A DNA stretch of 64,000 bases from assembly GCF_014646815.1 (NCBI RefSeq), contig NZ_BMNZ01000006.1, positions 183,729-247,728 on the forward strand, in the 5' to 3' direction. Below, one piece after another: positions 17,725 through 27,312 of the stretch. The translations under genes were made by a program, and so were the position numbers. Source of the DNA: Terrabacter tumescens. Its GTDB lineage: Bacteria > Actinomycetota > Actinomycetes > Actinomycetales > Dermatophilaceae. The notes beneath the pieces are model-generated. The model ran no database searches, was not told where the DNA came from, and saw only the letters and a list, made by a program, of their open reading frames with translations. The number at the start of each line of letters is the position of its first letter. Positions within the stretch are counted from its first letter, which is position 1.

Positions 17725-18131
17725 GCCTCCTCGACCTCGGCGGCCTCGTCGCCGCCCGGACGGGCCGGGGCGGACACGGTCGCGAGGTCGATCTCGGGGC
17801 AGTCCTTCCACAGGCGCTCGAGCGCGTAGTACTCGCGCTCCTCCTCGTGCTGGACGTGCACGATGATGTCGCCGAAGTCGATGAGGACCCAACGGCCCTC
17901 GCGCTCGCCCTCGCGCCGGATGGGCTTGCTTCCGAGCTCGCGCAGCCGGTCCTCGACCTCGTCGACGATGGCGCCGACCTGGCGCTCGGACGGGGCCGAG
18001 GCGATGACGAACACGTCGGTGAGCGGCATCTGCTCGCTCACGTCGATGGCGAGCACCTTCTCGGCGAGCTTCTCCTCGGCGGCCAGGGCGGCCACCTTCG
18101 CGAGCTGGATGGAATGATCTGCTGCGGTCAC
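17721..18131 (-). CDS. rsfS: ribosomal silencing factor RsfS
   Basis: 136 residues. It binds uL14 on the large subunit and blocks subunit joining when nutrients are short. Family motifs are visible: the N-terminal helix ending in [29 protein letters not shown], then [28 protein letters not shown]. The acidic tail is typical of Actinobacteria. GTG 18131 follows AAGGAG and overlaps the nadD stop by four bases. Confidence 0.96.
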   Translation of the reverse strand: MTAADHSIQLAKVAALAAEEKLAEKVLAIDVSEQMPLTDVFVIASAPSERQVGAIVDEVEDRLRELGSKPIRREGEREGRWVLIDFGDIIVHVQHEEEREYYALERLWKDCPEIDLATVSAPARPGGDEAAEVEEA

Positions 18132-18835
18132 GAATCTCCTTGGGGCGCGAGCGCCCCGGTTGCTTGCACGGGCTGGGCCACGCGGCTGGTCTGGTGGTGC
18201 ACGAGGGACGGTGCCCCGAACGTGTCGGCGCTGGTGTCGTCGCGGGGGTCGGCGTGCGGGCCGGCGTAGAGGCGGTACTTGTTGATGTACTGGACGACCC
18301 CGTCCGGCACGAGGTACCAGACCGGCTCGCCGTCGGCCACGCGCGCGCGGCAGTCGGTGGAGCTGATCGCCATGGCCGGCACCTCCTGGAGCGTCACCCG
18401 CTGCTCGGGCAGACCCTTGTCGGACAGCTCGTGCCCGGGCCGGGTGACGCCGATGAAGTGGGCCAGCTCCCACAGCTGCTCGGCGTCCTTCCACGACAGG
18501 ATCTCCGCGAGGGCGTCGGCCCCGGTGATGAAGAAGAGCTCGTCGTCGGGCCGCTCCGCCCGGATGTCGCGGAGGGTGTCGATCGTGTAGGTCGGGCCGG
18601 CCCGGTCGATGTCGACCCGGCTGACGGTGAAGCGCGGGTTGGAGGCCGTCGCGATGACGGTCATGAGGTAGCGGTCCTCGGCGGGCGAGACGTAGCGGTC
18701 GGCCTTCTGCCACGGCTGGCCCGTGGGGACGAAGACGACCTCGTCGAGCGCGAAGCGCGACTGCACCTCGCTGGCGGCCACGAGGTGGCCGTGGTGGATC
18801 GGGTCGAAGGTCCCACCCATGACGCCGAGGCGCAT
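18128..18835 (-). CDS. nadD: nicotinate-mononucleotide adenylyltransferase NadD
   Basis: 235 residues. It makes nicotinate adenine dinucleotide from NaMN and ATP in NAD synthesis. It shows the nucleotidyltransferase start [18 protein letters not shown] (T/HxGH type) and the C-terminal ISSTDCRAR (SSTxxR). The last 45 residues are an extra, low-complexity tail. It is coupled to rsfS (4-base overlap) and follows a small membrane-protein gene by two bases. Confidence 0.96.
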   Translation of the reverse strand: MRLGVMGGTFDPIHHGHLVAASEVQSRFALDEVVFVPTGQPWQKADRYVSPAEDRYLMTVIATASNPRFTVSRVDIDRAGPTYTIDTLRDIRAERPDDELFFITGADALAEILSWKDAEQLWELAHFIGVTRPGHELSDKGLPEQRVTLQEVPAMAISSTDCRARVADGEPVWYLVPDGVVQYINKYRLYAGPHADPRDDTSADTFGAPSLVHHQTSRVAQPVQATGALAPQGDS

Positions 18836-18837
18836 GG

Positions 18838-19062
18838 TCAGTGGTGGGCCCCGTCGGATCCGCTCGAGCTGCCGTGCGTGCCCTCGGGCCGGGCCGGGCG
18901 CGGTGCCTGGATCTTGTAGGCCGTGTTGCGGAAGCTCCACGTGACGCCGAGGGCCACGAGGAACAGCGCGAACGTGATGAGGAAGTAGGCGATCACCGGC
19001 AGGGGAAGCTCGCGCGCGGCTTCCTCCCCCTCGGTGACGAGTGCGAGGACACGATCAGACAT
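18838..19062 (-). CDS. small single-pass membrane protein upstream of nadD
   Basis: 74 residues: an N-terminal stretch of about 20 residues, one membrane helix ([21 protein letters not shown]) and a basic, Pro/Gly/Ser-rich tail. Such a gene is regularly found before nadD in related actinobacteria, but no function is known. ATG 19062; the stop lies two bases before the nadD start, so it is part of the DUF402-nadD-rsfS-phosphatase operon. Confidence 0.75.
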   Translation of the reverse strand: MSDRVLALVTEGEEAARELPLPVIAYFLITFALFLVALGVTWSFRNTAYKIQAPRPARPEGTHGSSSGSDGAHH

Positions 19063-19071
19063 GCGCCCAGC

Positions 19072-19710
19072 CTAGCGCCCGCCGCCCGGCGCCGACTCCC
19101 CCGCGTCCGCACGACGCAGCCAGGCGTGTCCCACCGACGCGAACGGCTCGTCGCCGGCGGCCACCGAAGCGAGGACGAGGTCGCGCCAGCGCTCGGCGAG
19201 CGCCACGATCTCGGCGGGGTATTCGAGCTCGACCTGGTGCTCGGCGAACTCGTCCTCGTCGTCGACGAAGAGGTGCCCGTCGCGGGTCAGCACGACGTCG
19301 AGATCGAGGTCGACCATCGTCACCTCCCACTCCACCGCGCCCTCGCCCTCGGCAGCGCCGTCCCCGTCGACGACCTCCCGACGCCGCCACTGCGGCTCGG
19401 TCGTCATGTCGACGTACACGCTCACCTCACGGTGGGCGAGGTAGAAGCCCACGGCATACGCCCCCTCGTGCGGTGCGAGCGAGACCCAGCTGCTCGTCGA
19501 GACGAACTCAATGCCGGGGCGCGCGCACCGCGTGCCGGCCGGCGCGTACCACCAGTGCCCGTGCTCGTCGGCGCCGAGGTAGCGGCCCACCCACTCCCAG
19601 TGCCGGCCACCGCCCCACTTCGTGAAGCGGCCGGCGACCGGTGTGCCCGGCGCCAGGCCACCGGGCGTCATCCCTCGTCCCGGAGGGTGGGGCGTGCTCG
19701 GCTCGCTCAC
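19072..19710 (-). CDS. DUF402 domain protein
   Basis: 212 residues. The DUF402 core is clear in VYVDMTTEPQW, then TMVDLDLDVVLTRDGHLFVDDEDEF, ending with ELEYPAEIVALAE. The acidic residues are the metal site used by DUF402 members such as nucleoside di/triphosphatases and FomD, which hydrolyse nucleotides or nucleotidyl adducts. The substrate here is unknown. It heads the operon running into nadD, nine bases ahead of the small membrane-protein gene. Confidence 0.8.
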   Translation of the reverse strand: MSEPSTPHPPGRGMTPGGLAPGTPVAGRFTKWGGGRHWEWVGRYLGADEHGHWWYAPAGTRCARPGIEFVSTSSWVSLAPHEGAYAVGFYLAHREVSVYVDMTTEPQWRRREVVDGDGAAEGEGAVEWEVTMVDLDLDVVLTRDGHLFVDDEDEFAEHQVELEYPAEIVALAERWRDLVLASVAAGDEPFASVGHAWLRRADAGESAPGGGR

Positions 19711-19817
19711 GCCGGGAACCCTACCGGCGCGCCTGTCGCCGGGCGCGTCGTGGACGGCACAGTCACGGCACAGTCACGTGACAGCGGCAGCCCATTGGCA
19801 GCCGTACGCTAGTTCGC

Positions 19818-20945
19818 ATGGTTCCTGAGTTGTCCGTGGTCATCCCGATGTACAACGAGGAGGAGGTGCTCCCCCTCCTCGTCGAGCGGCTCCGACCGCT
19901 CCTCGACGCCATGGGCACGACCTACGAGGTCGTCGCCGTCGACGACGGCAGCAAGGACCTGACGGCCGCGCTGCTGCAGCGCTACCACCGCGAGTGGCCC
20001 GCGCTGCGAGTCGTGCGACTGCGCGCCAACGCCGGCCACCAGGCCGCGATCTCCGCAGGGCTCGTGAGCGCGCTCGGCGACTACGTCGTCACCATCGACG
20101 CCGACCTGCAGGACCCGCCCGAGATCATCCCCCAGATGCTGGCGGCCGCGAAGGACGATGGCGTCGACGTCGTCTACGGCGTGCGCAACGACCGCTCCAC
20201 CGACACGTGGTTCAAGCGGGTCTCGGCGCGGGCCTTCTACCGGTTCATCGGCCTGATGTCGCAGACGTCTGCGCACGCCGACGCCGGCGACTACCGCCTC
20301 ATGTCGCGGGCCACGGTCGACGCCATCAACAGCCTCCCCGAGCACAACCGCGTGCTGCGCTTCATCGTGCCGGCCCTGAACTTCCCCTCCGACACCGTGC
20401 ACTACAAGCGCGAGGAGCGGGCGGCCGGCGACTCGAAGTACCCCCTGCTGAAGATGATCAAGCTCTCGCTCGACTCCCTGACGGGCTTCTCGACGGCGCC
20501 CCTGCGGCTCGCGACGTTCGCCGGCTTCGGCGGTGCGGTCCTCGCGGTGCTGCTCGTGCTCTACACGTTCATCTCGCGCTCGCAGGGACACACCGTGGCC
20601 GGCTGGACCTCGACCGTGGCCATCGTCGCCGGGGTCGGCGCCGTGCAGCTCGTCTGCGTCGGCATCCTGGGCGAGTACATCGGCCGGATGTACGGCCACA
20701 TGCAGGGCCGACCGACCTACTTCATCGCCTACGACTCGATGACCGCCGACAGCGGGGCTCACGGACCGACGGACACCCCGCTGCCCGCGCAGCCGTCACA
20801 CGGCCACATCCAGGCGACGTCCGTCGGCGCGGACGACCACCCGGCGCAGACCGCCGAGCCCGGGCTCGCTCAGCCGACTCAGCCCGCTGAGCCGACTCAG
20901 GCCGCCCAGCCCACCGAGCCCGAGCCGAGTCAGCTGCGCGGCTGA
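19818..20945 (+). CDS. GtrB/DPM-like family 2 glycosyltransferase with two C-terminal membrane helices
   Basis: 375 residues. It has the GT2 start LSVVIPMYNEEEVL, the nucleotide-binding VVAVDDGSKD, the metal motif TIDADLQDPPE, and QTSAHADAGDYRLMSR. This identifies an enzyme that loads a sugar onto polyprenyl phosphate at the membrane face. Two helices follow (LATFAGFGGAVLAVLLVLYTF and the VAIVAGVGAVQLVCVGILGEYIG region). The final 60 residues are a repetitive Pro/Gln/Thr/Ala/Glu tail written by near-tandem DNA repeats. The 3' end overlaps the convergent methyltransferase gene by 16 bases. Confidence 0.9.
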   Translation: MVPELSVVIPMYNEEEVLPLLVERLRPLLDAMGTTYEVVAVDDGSKDLTAALLQRYHREWPALRVVRLRANAGHQAAISAGLVSALGDYVVTIDADLQDPPEIIPQMLAAAKDDGVDVVYGVRNDRSTDTWFKRVSARAFYRFIGLMSQTSAHADAGDYRLMSRATVDAINSLPEHNRVLRFIVPALNFPSDTVHYKREERAAGDSKYPLLKMIKLSLDSLTGFSTAPLRLATFAGFGGAVLAVLLVLYTFISRSQGHTVAGWTSTVAIVAGVGAVQLVCVGILGEYIGRMYGHMQGRPTYFIAYDSMTADSGAHGPTDTPLPAQPSHGHIQATSVGADDHPAQTAEPGLAQPTQPAEPTQAAQPTEPEPSQLRG

Positions 20946-21625
20946 GCCCGCAGCAGCAGGCTGACGCCCGGCAGGTTCTTGACGGGCAGATAGCGCTCGG
21001 CCGTGATGATGGTGCGCAGCCCCCAGTTCACGACGGGGTGCATGTCGTCGAGGTCCGAGCCCGAGCTCGTCTTGCGGCGCATCGCGACGACCGGGCGCAG
21101 GAGCACGTTCCACGAGCGCACGTCGGTGACCTCGAAGCCACCGCGCTGGAGCAGGTCGACGAGCCCGTCCCGCGTGTAGCGGCGCACGTGGTCGACGGCC
21201 TCGTCGTGGTCGGACCACAGCCGGGGGTCGGCCGGGACCGCGACGAGGTAGGTGCCGCTCGGCTTGAGCACGCGGCGCACCTCGGCGACGGCGGCGTCGT
21301 CGTCGACGAGGTGCTCGAGCAGGTCGAAGGCCACCACGAGGTCGAGCGAGGAGTCGGCCAGCGGCAGACGGGTCGCGTCACCACGAATGGTGGCGAGACC
21401 GCGGCCGTGGGCCACCTCGGCACCGTCGGCGCCGTACTCGAGCGCGACGGCGTCCCAGCCGTGCTGGCGCAGGACGCGGGTGTTGCCACCGCCGGCGGCG
21501 CCGATGTCGATGGCTCGTCCGGGAGCCAGCCCCGCGATCGCCTTGGCCAGGAGGTGGCGTCGCTCGCGATACCACCAGTGGTCGTCCTCCAGCTCAGCGA
21601 GCTTGCGGACCTCGGTGCCTTCCAT
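20930..21625 (-). CDS. class I SAM-dependent methyltransferase
   Basis: 231 residues. Methyltransf_11 pattern: AIDIGAAGGGNTRVL (SAM-binding motif I), ALEYGADGA, GDATRLPLADSSLDLVVAFDLLEHL, and VRRVLKPSGTYLVAVPA. The N-terminus (LAELEDDHWWYRERR) is typical of a group found near glycosyltransferases, often linked to cell-surface glycans; the substrate is not known. It lies tail-to-tail with the GT2 gene. Confidence 0.85.
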   Translation of the reverse strand: MEGTEVRKLAELEDDHWWYRERRHLLAKAIAGLAPGRAIDIGAAGGGNTRVLRQHGWDAVALEYGADGAEVAHGRGLATIRGDATRLPLADSSLDLVVAFDLLEHLVDDDAAVAEVRRVLKPSGTYLVAVPADPRLWSDHDEAVDHVRRYTRDGLVDLLQRGGFEVTDVRSWNVLLRPVVAMRRKTSSGSDLDDMHPVVNWGLRTIITAERYLPVKNLPGVSLLLRAQPRS

Positions 21626-21713
21626 GGTGCGACATCATGCCATCCGGGTCGGCCCGACGCGGACAGGGTGCCGGGGTCGGTCGGAACGGCGTCAGGTCGC
21701 CGTCAGCGCAGGC

Positions 21714-22997
21714 TCAGCGGATGTGCCCGTCGCCCTCGACGATCCACTTCGTCGTCGTCAGCTCGGGCAGCGCCATCGGCCCGCGCGCGTGCAGCTTCTG
21801 CGTCGAGATGCCGATCTCGGCCCCGAAGCCGAACTCCCCGCCGTCGGTGAAGCGGGTGCTCGCGTTGACCATGACGGCCGCCGCGTCGACCTCCGCGGTG
21901 AAGCGGCGCGCGGCGGCGCGGTCCTCCGTGACGATCGCCTCGGTGTGGCCGGTGCCGTAGCGGCGGATGCGGTCCATCGCCTCGTCGATGTCGTCGACGA
22001 CGGCGACGCTCATCTCCAGCCCGTGCCACTCCGTGCCGAAGTCCTGCTCGCTCGCTAGGGCGTATGCCGCCCCGGCCGCCTCCGCGTAGTCCGTGACCTC
22101 GGGTGCCACGTGCAGTCGCACCCCCGCGCCGGCGAGGTCGGTCAGGGCCTTGGGCAGGAAGTCGGCGGCCACGTCGCGGTGGACGAGGAGCGACTCCGCG
22201 GCGTTGCAGACGCTGGGGCGGTGGGTCTTGGCGTTGAGGGTGATGGCCTGCGCCTTGTCGAGGTCGGCGGCGCGGTCGACGTAGACGTGGCACACCCCGA
22301 CGCCGGTCTCGATGACGGGCACGGTGGACTCGCGGACGACCGTCTGGATGAGGTCGGCACCACCACGCGGGATGACGAGGTCGACGTGGCCCCGCGCGGT
22401 CATGAGCGCGCGAGCCGCGTCCCGGCCGCCCTCCTCGAGCAGCGTGATCGCGTCGACTGGAAGCCCTTGTGCGGCAAGGGACTCGCGCATCGCCTCGACG
22501 AGCGCATGGTTGCTGCTCGCGGCCGCCGAGCCGCCACGCAACAGCACGGCGTTGCCCGACTTGAGGCAGAGGCCTGCGGCGTCGACGGTGACGTTGGGGC
22601 GCGCCTCGTAGATCATCCCGATGACCCCCATCGGCACGCGCACCTGGCGGATCTGCAGCCCGTTGGGCAGCGTCGAGCCGCGCACGATCTCGCCGACCGG
22701 GTCGGGCAGCGCAGCGACGTCGCGCAGTGCCTGGGCGACGGCGCCCACGCGGGCCTCGTCGAGCCGCAGGCGGTCCTGGAGGCTCTCGCTCATGCCGGCG
22801 GCGCGGCCGCGCTCGATGTCCTCGGCGTTGGCCGCGATGACGGCAGGTGCAGCCGCGTCGACGGCGTCGGCCAGCACCAGCAGTGCTGCGTCCTTCTCGG
22901 CGCGGGACATCAGGGCGAGCCGTCGGGAGGCGACGCGGGCCTTCTCGGCGAGCGCCGTCACGTGCTCGACGACGGCGGGGTCGATCGTCTGGGACAT
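21714..22997 (-). CDS. proA: glutamate-5-semialdehyde dehydrogenase (gamma-glutamyl phosphate reductase)
   Basis: 427 residues. It reduces glutamyl-5-phosphate with NADPH in proline synthesis. The catalytic cysteine lies in RPSVCNAAE, and the NAD(P)-fold residues lie around [15 protein letters not shown] and [11 protein letters not shown]. The motif reads KTHRPSVC where KTQRPSVC is usual, a mild change. It is transcribed away from proB across a 224-base gap, whereas related genomes have proB and proA in the same direction. Confidence 0.96.
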   Translation of the reverse strand: MSQTIDPAVVEHVTALAEKARVASRRLALMSRAEKDAALLVLADAVDAAAPAVIAANAEDIERGRAAGMSESLQDRLRLDEARVGAVAQALRDVAALPDPVGEIVRGSTLPNGLQIRQVRVPMGVIGMIYEARPNVTVDAAGLCLKSGNAVLLRGGSAAASSNHALVEAMRESLAAQGLPVDAITLLEEGGRDAARALMTARGHVDLVIPRGGADLIQTVVRESTVPVIETGVGVCHVYVDRAADLDKAQAITLNAKTHRPSVCNAAESLLVHRDVAADFLPKALTDLAGAGVRLHVAPEVTDYAEAAGAAYALASEQDFGTEWHGLEMSVAVVDDIDEAMDRIRRYGTGHTEAIVTEDRAAARRFTAEVDAAAVMVNASTRFTDGGEFGFGAEIGISTQKLHARGPMALPELTTTKWIVEGDGHIR

Positions 22998-23208
22998 GCC
23001 TCCAGCGTAGGTCGTCGTGCTCGGCAACGGTCCGGCGTTCCCGGGTGGTGGACCGCCGGACCGCCACGGCCGGGCAGGACCGGGCAGGACCGGGCTCGCG
23101 CAGGCGTGCCGGGCTGCGCCGCGGCCCCTCGTGGCGGTCCGTCGGCACCCCAGGCTGCCCCGCGGACCGGCCGGGATGGACTCGCCTGCAGGCGCCACGG
23201 TCCGTCAC

Positions 23209-23214
23209 TAGAGT
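23209..23214 (+). promoter_or_regulatory. -10 box of proB, likely leaderless transcript
   Basis: TAGAGT ends 7 bases before the proB GTG, so transcription would start at or next to the start codon and give a leaderless mRNA, common in actinobacteria. No ribosome-binding site is visible. The -35 region is weak. Confidence 0.45.
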
Positions 23215-23221
23215 TCGAGAT

Positions 23222-24334
23222 GTGTCGCCCCACTCCGTCATCAGCAGCGCCAGACGCCTCGTCGTCAAGGTCGGCTCGAGCTCGCTGACGGGTCCCGACG
23301 GCGGCATCGACCACGCCCGCCTCGGCGCCCTGTCCGACGCGCTGGCCGCCAACCACCTCGCGGGCACCCAGATCGTGCTCGTGAGCTCGGGTGCCATCGC
23401 GGCCGGCATCCACCCGCTCGGGCTGCGCGCGCGGCCGCGCGACCTCGCCACGCAGCAGGCCGCGGCCTCCGTCGGCCAGGGCGCGCTGCTCGCCGCCTAC
23501 ACCCACGCCTTCGCGGGGCACGAGATCACCGTCGGCCAGGTGCTCCTCACTGCCGACGACGTGACGCGCCGGACGCACTACGCCAACGCCCGGCGCACGC
23601 TGGAGCGGCTGCTCGACCTCGGGGTCCTGCCCATCGTCAACGAGAACGACACGGTGGCCACGAGCGAGATCCGCTTCGGCGACAACGACCGGCTCGCCGC
23701 GCTCGTGGCCCACCTCATCGACGCCGACGCCCTCGTGCTGCTCTCCGATGTCGACGCCCTCTACGACGGGCCGCCGAGCCGCCCCGGCGCGCAGCGGGTC
23801 CCTGTGGTGCGCGGGCCCCACGAGCTCGCCGACGTCGAGATCGGCGGGAGCGGGTCCAAGGTGGGCACCGGCGGCATGGCGACGAAGATCGAGGCGGCCC
23901 GGATCGCGACCGCCGCCGGCGTCGTCACGTCCATCACCGCCGCCGACCAGGTGACGAGAGTGCTCGCGGGCGAGGACGTCGGCACCGTCTTCCTGCCCAT
24001 CGGCGTGCGCGGCCGGTCACGCCGGCTGTGGCTCCAGCACGCGACGACGGCGCGTGGGCGCCTCGTCGTCGACGAGGGGGCGGTGCTGGCCTTGGTGCAC
24101 CGCAAGAAGTCGCTGCTCCCGGCCGGCATCACCGCCGTCGAGGGCACCTTCCACGACGGGGACCCCGTCGACGTCTGTGGGCCGGACGGGACCGTCGTGG
24201 CCCGGGGCCTCGTCAACTACACCTCGGCGGAGCTGCCCGCCCTGCTCGGCCGCTCCACCAAGGAGCTGGCCCATGACCTCGGCCCGGAGTACGAGCGCGA
24301 GGTCATCCACCGCGACGACCTCGTCGTCATCTGA
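23222..24334 (+). CDS. proB: glutamate 5-kinase
   Basis: 370 residues. First step of proline synthesis. The amino-acid-kinase fold is seen in LVVKVGSSSLTG, IVLVSSGAIAAG and VNENDTVATSEIRFGDND, with GTGGMATKIEAARIA. A C-terminal PUA domain is present (GRLVVDEGAVLALVHRKKSLLPAGI through VARGLVNYTS). GTG 23222 has a -10 box just upstream and no ribosome-binding site. The gene is on the plus strand while its usual neighbours obgE and proA are on the minus strand. Confidence 0.96.
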   Translation: MSPHSVISSARRLVVKVGSSSLTGPDGGIDHARLGALSDALAANHLAGTQIVLVSSGAIAAGIHPLGLRARPRDLATQQAAASVGQGALLAAYTHAFAGHEITVGQVLLTADDVTRRTHYANARRTLERLLDLGVLPIVNENDTVATSEIRFGDNDRLAALVAHLIDADALVLLSDVDALYDGPPSRPGAQRVPVVRGPHELADVEIGGSGSKVGTGGMATKIEAARIATAAGVVTSITAADQVTRVLAGEDVGTVFLPIGVRGRSRRLWLQHATTARGRLVVDEGAVLALVHRKKSLLPAGITAVEGTFHDGDPVDVCGPDGTVVARGLVNYTSAELPALLGRSTKELAHDLGPEYEREVIHRDDLVVI

Positions 24335-24361
24335 GAGACCGATCGACCGACCCCGCCGGCG

Positions 24362-24904
24362 TCAGGGGCCGCCAGCGAGGTAGCGGCTGGCCGGTGCCGG
24401 GGCCGCGGAGGGTCCGGGGACGCCGCCCTCGGCGGGCTGGCCTCCCGCACGGCAGGCCAGCCGTCCGCTCGTGCGCGGCAGCCGCGCCCGGGTCGTGACG
24501 AGCGCGGCGACGACGGCGGCGAGCACGCAGAGGGCGGCGAGGACCGCGACCTGCTGCCCGGTGTCGGCGGCGAGTCCGACCGCGGAGCCGAGCGCCCGGC
24601 CGACGAGCAGCCGCGCGACGAGGGCGCCCGCGGCATACGCTCCGACCGTCACGGCCCGCGGGGCCGAGCGGACAGCGCCGCCGACCAGCGTGAGCACCGG
24701 CACGCCCACGACGAGGGTGCCGAGCAGCTCGGCGCCGACCAGCCCCACGAGGCCCACGCGCCATCCCGAGCCGAGCGCGTCGACGACCCCGGTGAGGATC
24801 GCGAGCAGGACGGCGAACCAGACCCCGGTCACGGCGCCGCCGGCGAAGCCTCGCCCGGGTCGCCAGGTGTAGGGGTCACGGTCGCGCTTCGGGTCGGTCG
24901 GCAT
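24362..24904 (-). CDS. unknown membrane protein, about five helices
   Basis: 180 residues from ATG 24904, with GGGAG seven bases upstream. A charged start (MPTDPKRDRDPYTWRPGRG) is followed by five hydrophobic segments rich in Ala/Val/Leu and a Pro-rich tail. I do not recognise the family. It is convergent with proB (27-base gap) and separated from the symporter operon by a strong terminator. Confidence 0.65.
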   Translation of the reverse strand: MPTDPKRDRDPYTWRPGRGFAGGAVTGVWFAVLLAILTGVVDALGSGWRVGLVGLVGAELLGTLVVGVPVLTLVGGAVRSAPRAVTVGAYAAGALVARLLVGRALGSAVGLAADTGQQVAVLAALCVLAAVVAALVTTRARLPRTSGRLACRAGGQPAEGGVPGPSAAPAPASRYLAGGP

Positions 24905-25021
24905 TCGGTTGCTCCCTGTCCGGTGGTCCGCCCCGCACGGCCCGTCGACCACTACGACGGTGCAGACCATCGAAAGGTTGTCATGACGCACGCGTGCCGT
25001 CGCGACGAGTGCACCCGGAAG

Positions 25022-25064
25022 CACCGGCGACCGCGCACACCCTGGGTGTGCGCGGTCGCCGGTG
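25022..25064 (-). terminator. 20-bp hairpin after the acetate-symporter operon
   Basis: Arms CACCGGCGACCGCGCACACC and its exact complement flank a 3-base centre, 30 bases after the symporter stop. It is a very stable stem without a T run, as is common for actinobacterial terminators. Confidence 0.7.
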
Positions 25065-25093
25065 GGGGCGACGGCTGACGCCGCCGCAGCTGC

Positions 25094-26752
25094 TCAGTGG
25101 TGCGTCGCCGTCTCGGCGCCGTGACCGGTGAGCGAGCGGACCTCCATCTCGGCGTACTTCGCCGCGTTGTACTCCTTGCTCGTGACCGTCCCGATGTAGC
25201 CCAGGACGAAACCGAGCGGGATCGAGATGATGCCGGGGTTGTCGAGCGGGAACCAGTGGAAGTCGACGCCCTGGAGCATCGACGGGCTCTTGCCCGTGAC
25301 CTTGTCGATCGCCTTGCCCGACACCACTGGCGAGAAGACGATGAGCGTGATGGCGCTGACCAGGCCGCCGTAGATGCTCCACAGCGCACCCCTGGTGTTG
25401 AACCGCTTCCAGAAGAGCGAGTAGAGGATCGTCGGCAGGTTCGCGCTCGCCGCGATGGCGAAGGCGAGCGCCACGAGGAAGGCGATGTTCTGCCCGAGGG
25501 CGAAGATGCCGCCGACGATGGCGATGGCGCCGAGGACCAGCGCGGCGATCCGCGCGACCTTGACCTCCTCCTCCGGCGTGGCCTTGCCGCCCTTGACGAC
25601 GGTGTTGTAGATGTCGTGCGACAGCGACGCGCTCGCCGTGATCGTCAGGCCGGCGACGACCGCGAGGATCGTCGCGAACGCCACCGCCGAGATGATCCCG
25701 AGCAGGATCTCGCCACCGAGCTCGAAGGCGAGCAGCGGAGCGGCGGAGTTGACGCCGCCGGGAGCGTTCTTGATCTCCTTGGCACCGACGAGGTCGGCCG
25801 CGCCGAAGCCGAGCACGAGCGTGAACAGGTAGAAGATGCCGATGAGCCAGATCGCCCAGACGACCGAGCGACGGGCCTCGCGCGAGGTGGGCACCGTGTA
25901 GAAGCGCATGAGCACGTGCGGCAGGCCTGCGGTGCCGAGCACGAGGGCCATCGACAGGGAGATGAAGTCGACGGGGTTCTTGTACTGCAGGCCGGGCTGG
26001 AGCAGGTCCTTGCCGCCGGCGTCCTGCGAGGCCGTCGTGGCCTCACCGAGGAGGCTGGAGAGGTTGAGGCCGAACTTGCCGAGCACCCACACCGTCATGA
26101 TCGCGGCGCCGATGATGAGCAGGACGGCCTTGATGATCTGCACCCAGGTCGTGCCCTTCATGCCGCCGTAGATGACGTAGAAGATCATGATGATGCCGAC
26201 GACGACGATGACGAGCCGCTGGCCGAGAGCGCCCTCGATGCCGAGGAGCAGCGCGACGAGACCGCCGGCGCCGGCCATCTGCGCGAGCAGGTAGAAGAAC
26301 GACACGACGAGCGTCGAGATCGCGGCCGCGATGCGGACCGGGCGCTGGCGCAGCCGGAAGCTGAGCACGTCGGCCATCGTGTACTTGCCGACGTTGCGCA
26401 GCAGCTCGGCGACGAGGAGCAGCGCGACGAGCCAGGCGACGAGGAAGCCGATGGAGTAGAGGAACCCGTCGTAGCCGTTGATGGCGATGGCGCCGGCGAT
26501 GCCGAGGAAGCTGGCCGCCGAGAGGTAGTCACCGGCGATGGCGATGCCGTTCTGCCGCCCGGTGAAGGCGCGGCCACCGGCGTAGTACTCGGCGGCGCTG
26601 CGGTTGTTGCGCGAGGCCCGGATGACGATCGCGAGCGTCACGACGACGAAGAGGGCGAAGATGCCGATGTTGATCGCCGGGTTGCCGACCGTCGTGGCCG
26701 CCGGTGCGAGCGACGGCACGAGCGACGGGGCCGAGGTGAGGAGCGCGCTCAC
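25094..26752 (-). CDS. actP: cation:acetate symporter (SSS family, ActP-like)
   Basis: 552 residues, about 13 membrane segments. The sodium:solute symporter pattern is clear: GRAFTGRQNGIAIAGDYLSAASFLG in the first helices, GGMKGTTWVQIIKA, LGTAGLPHVLMRFYTVP, and TITASASLSHDIY. It best matches ActP/MctC, which import acetate and other short monocarboxylates. GTG 26752 overlaps the DUF485 stop by four bases, so the two are coupled. It is the last gene of an operon that begins with a LytS/LytTR two-component system. Confidence 0.92.
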   Translation of the reverse strand: MSALLTSAPSLVPSLAPAATTVGNPAINIGIFALFVVVTLAIVIRASRNNRSAAEYYAGGRAFTGRQNGIAIAGDYLSAASFLGIAGAIAINGYDGFLYSIGFLVAWLVALLLVAELLRNVGKYTMADVLSFRLRQRPVRIAAAISTLVVSFFYLLAQMAGAGGLVALLLGIEGALGQRLVIVVVGIIMIFYVIYGGMKGTTWVQIIKAVLLIIGAAIMTVWVLGKFGLNLSSLLGEATTASQDAGGKDLLQPGLQYKNPVDFISLSMALVLGTAGLPHVLMRFYTVPTSREARRSVVWAIWLIGIFYLFTLVLGFGAADLVGAKEIKNAPGGVNSAAPLLAFELGGEILLGIISAVAFATILAVVAGLTITASASLSHDIYNTVVKGGKATPEEEVKVARIAALVLGAIAIVGGIFALGQNIAFLVALAFAIAASANLPTILYSLFWKRFNTRGALWSIYGGLVSAITLIVFSPVVSGKAIDKVTGKSPSMLQGVDFHWFPLDNPGIISIPLGFVLGYIGTVTSKEYNAAKYAEMEVRSLTGHGAETATHH

Positions 26753-27084
26753 TGCTGCCCTCCCATCTTGCGGGCGAGGGCTTCGGCCTCGGGGTCGAAC
26801 ACGCGGTCGGCCCAGCGGGCGTAGACCATCGTGATGGTGAAGGTCGAGACGAACTGGAGCAGGCCCAGGATCAGGCCCCACGTCACGTTGCCGATGACGC
26901 GCGTGCCCATGAAGTCCTTGGCGAACACGGACAGCAGGACGTAGAGGAAGTACCACGCGAGGAACAGCGCGGTCAGCGGGAACACGAACTTGCGGAACTT
27001 GCTGCGCAGCTGCGCGAACTCGGGTGAGTCCTGCATGGCGACGTTGGGATCGTCCACCACGCGCTCTGGAGCGTCTTTGCTCAC
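26749..27084 (-). CDS. DUF485 small membrane partner of the acetate symporter
   Basis: 111 residues. The family pattern SPEFAQLRSKFRKFVFPLTALFLAWYFLYVLL gives the first membrane helix, and NVTWGLILGLLQFVSTFTITMVYARWA the second. DUF485 genes almost always precede actP-type symporters (YjcH in E. coli), but their exact role is unsettled. GTG 27084 lies 7 bases after GGAGG. The 228-base gap upstream holds a short GCCGGCC hairpin and may contain an internal promoter. Confidence 0.92.
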   Translation of the reverse strand: MSKDAPERVVDDPNVAMQDSPEFAQLRSKFRKFVFPLTALFLAWYFLYVLLSVFAKDFMGTRVIGNVTWGLILGLLQFVSTFTITMVYARWADRVFDPEAEALARKMGGQQ

Positions 27085-27312
27085 TGGGCCACCTCCGGGG
27101 CGGTTGGTCGTGCCTGGGTGTCTCGGTCGGTCGGCGCGGTCCTGCCGCCGTCGACGCTCCCCCGCCCGTGCGGTGGTGAGTCGACGCCCCTGTCGCTCCG
27201 CGCTGCCGGCCACACGGCCGGCGAGAGCAAAGGTAGGAGCCCGCGCGGCCTCCCGGCAGGCACAGCGCAGGCGGCATCGCCCAGCGGCGCCGACCGTTCG
27301 CCGTGCGTGGGC

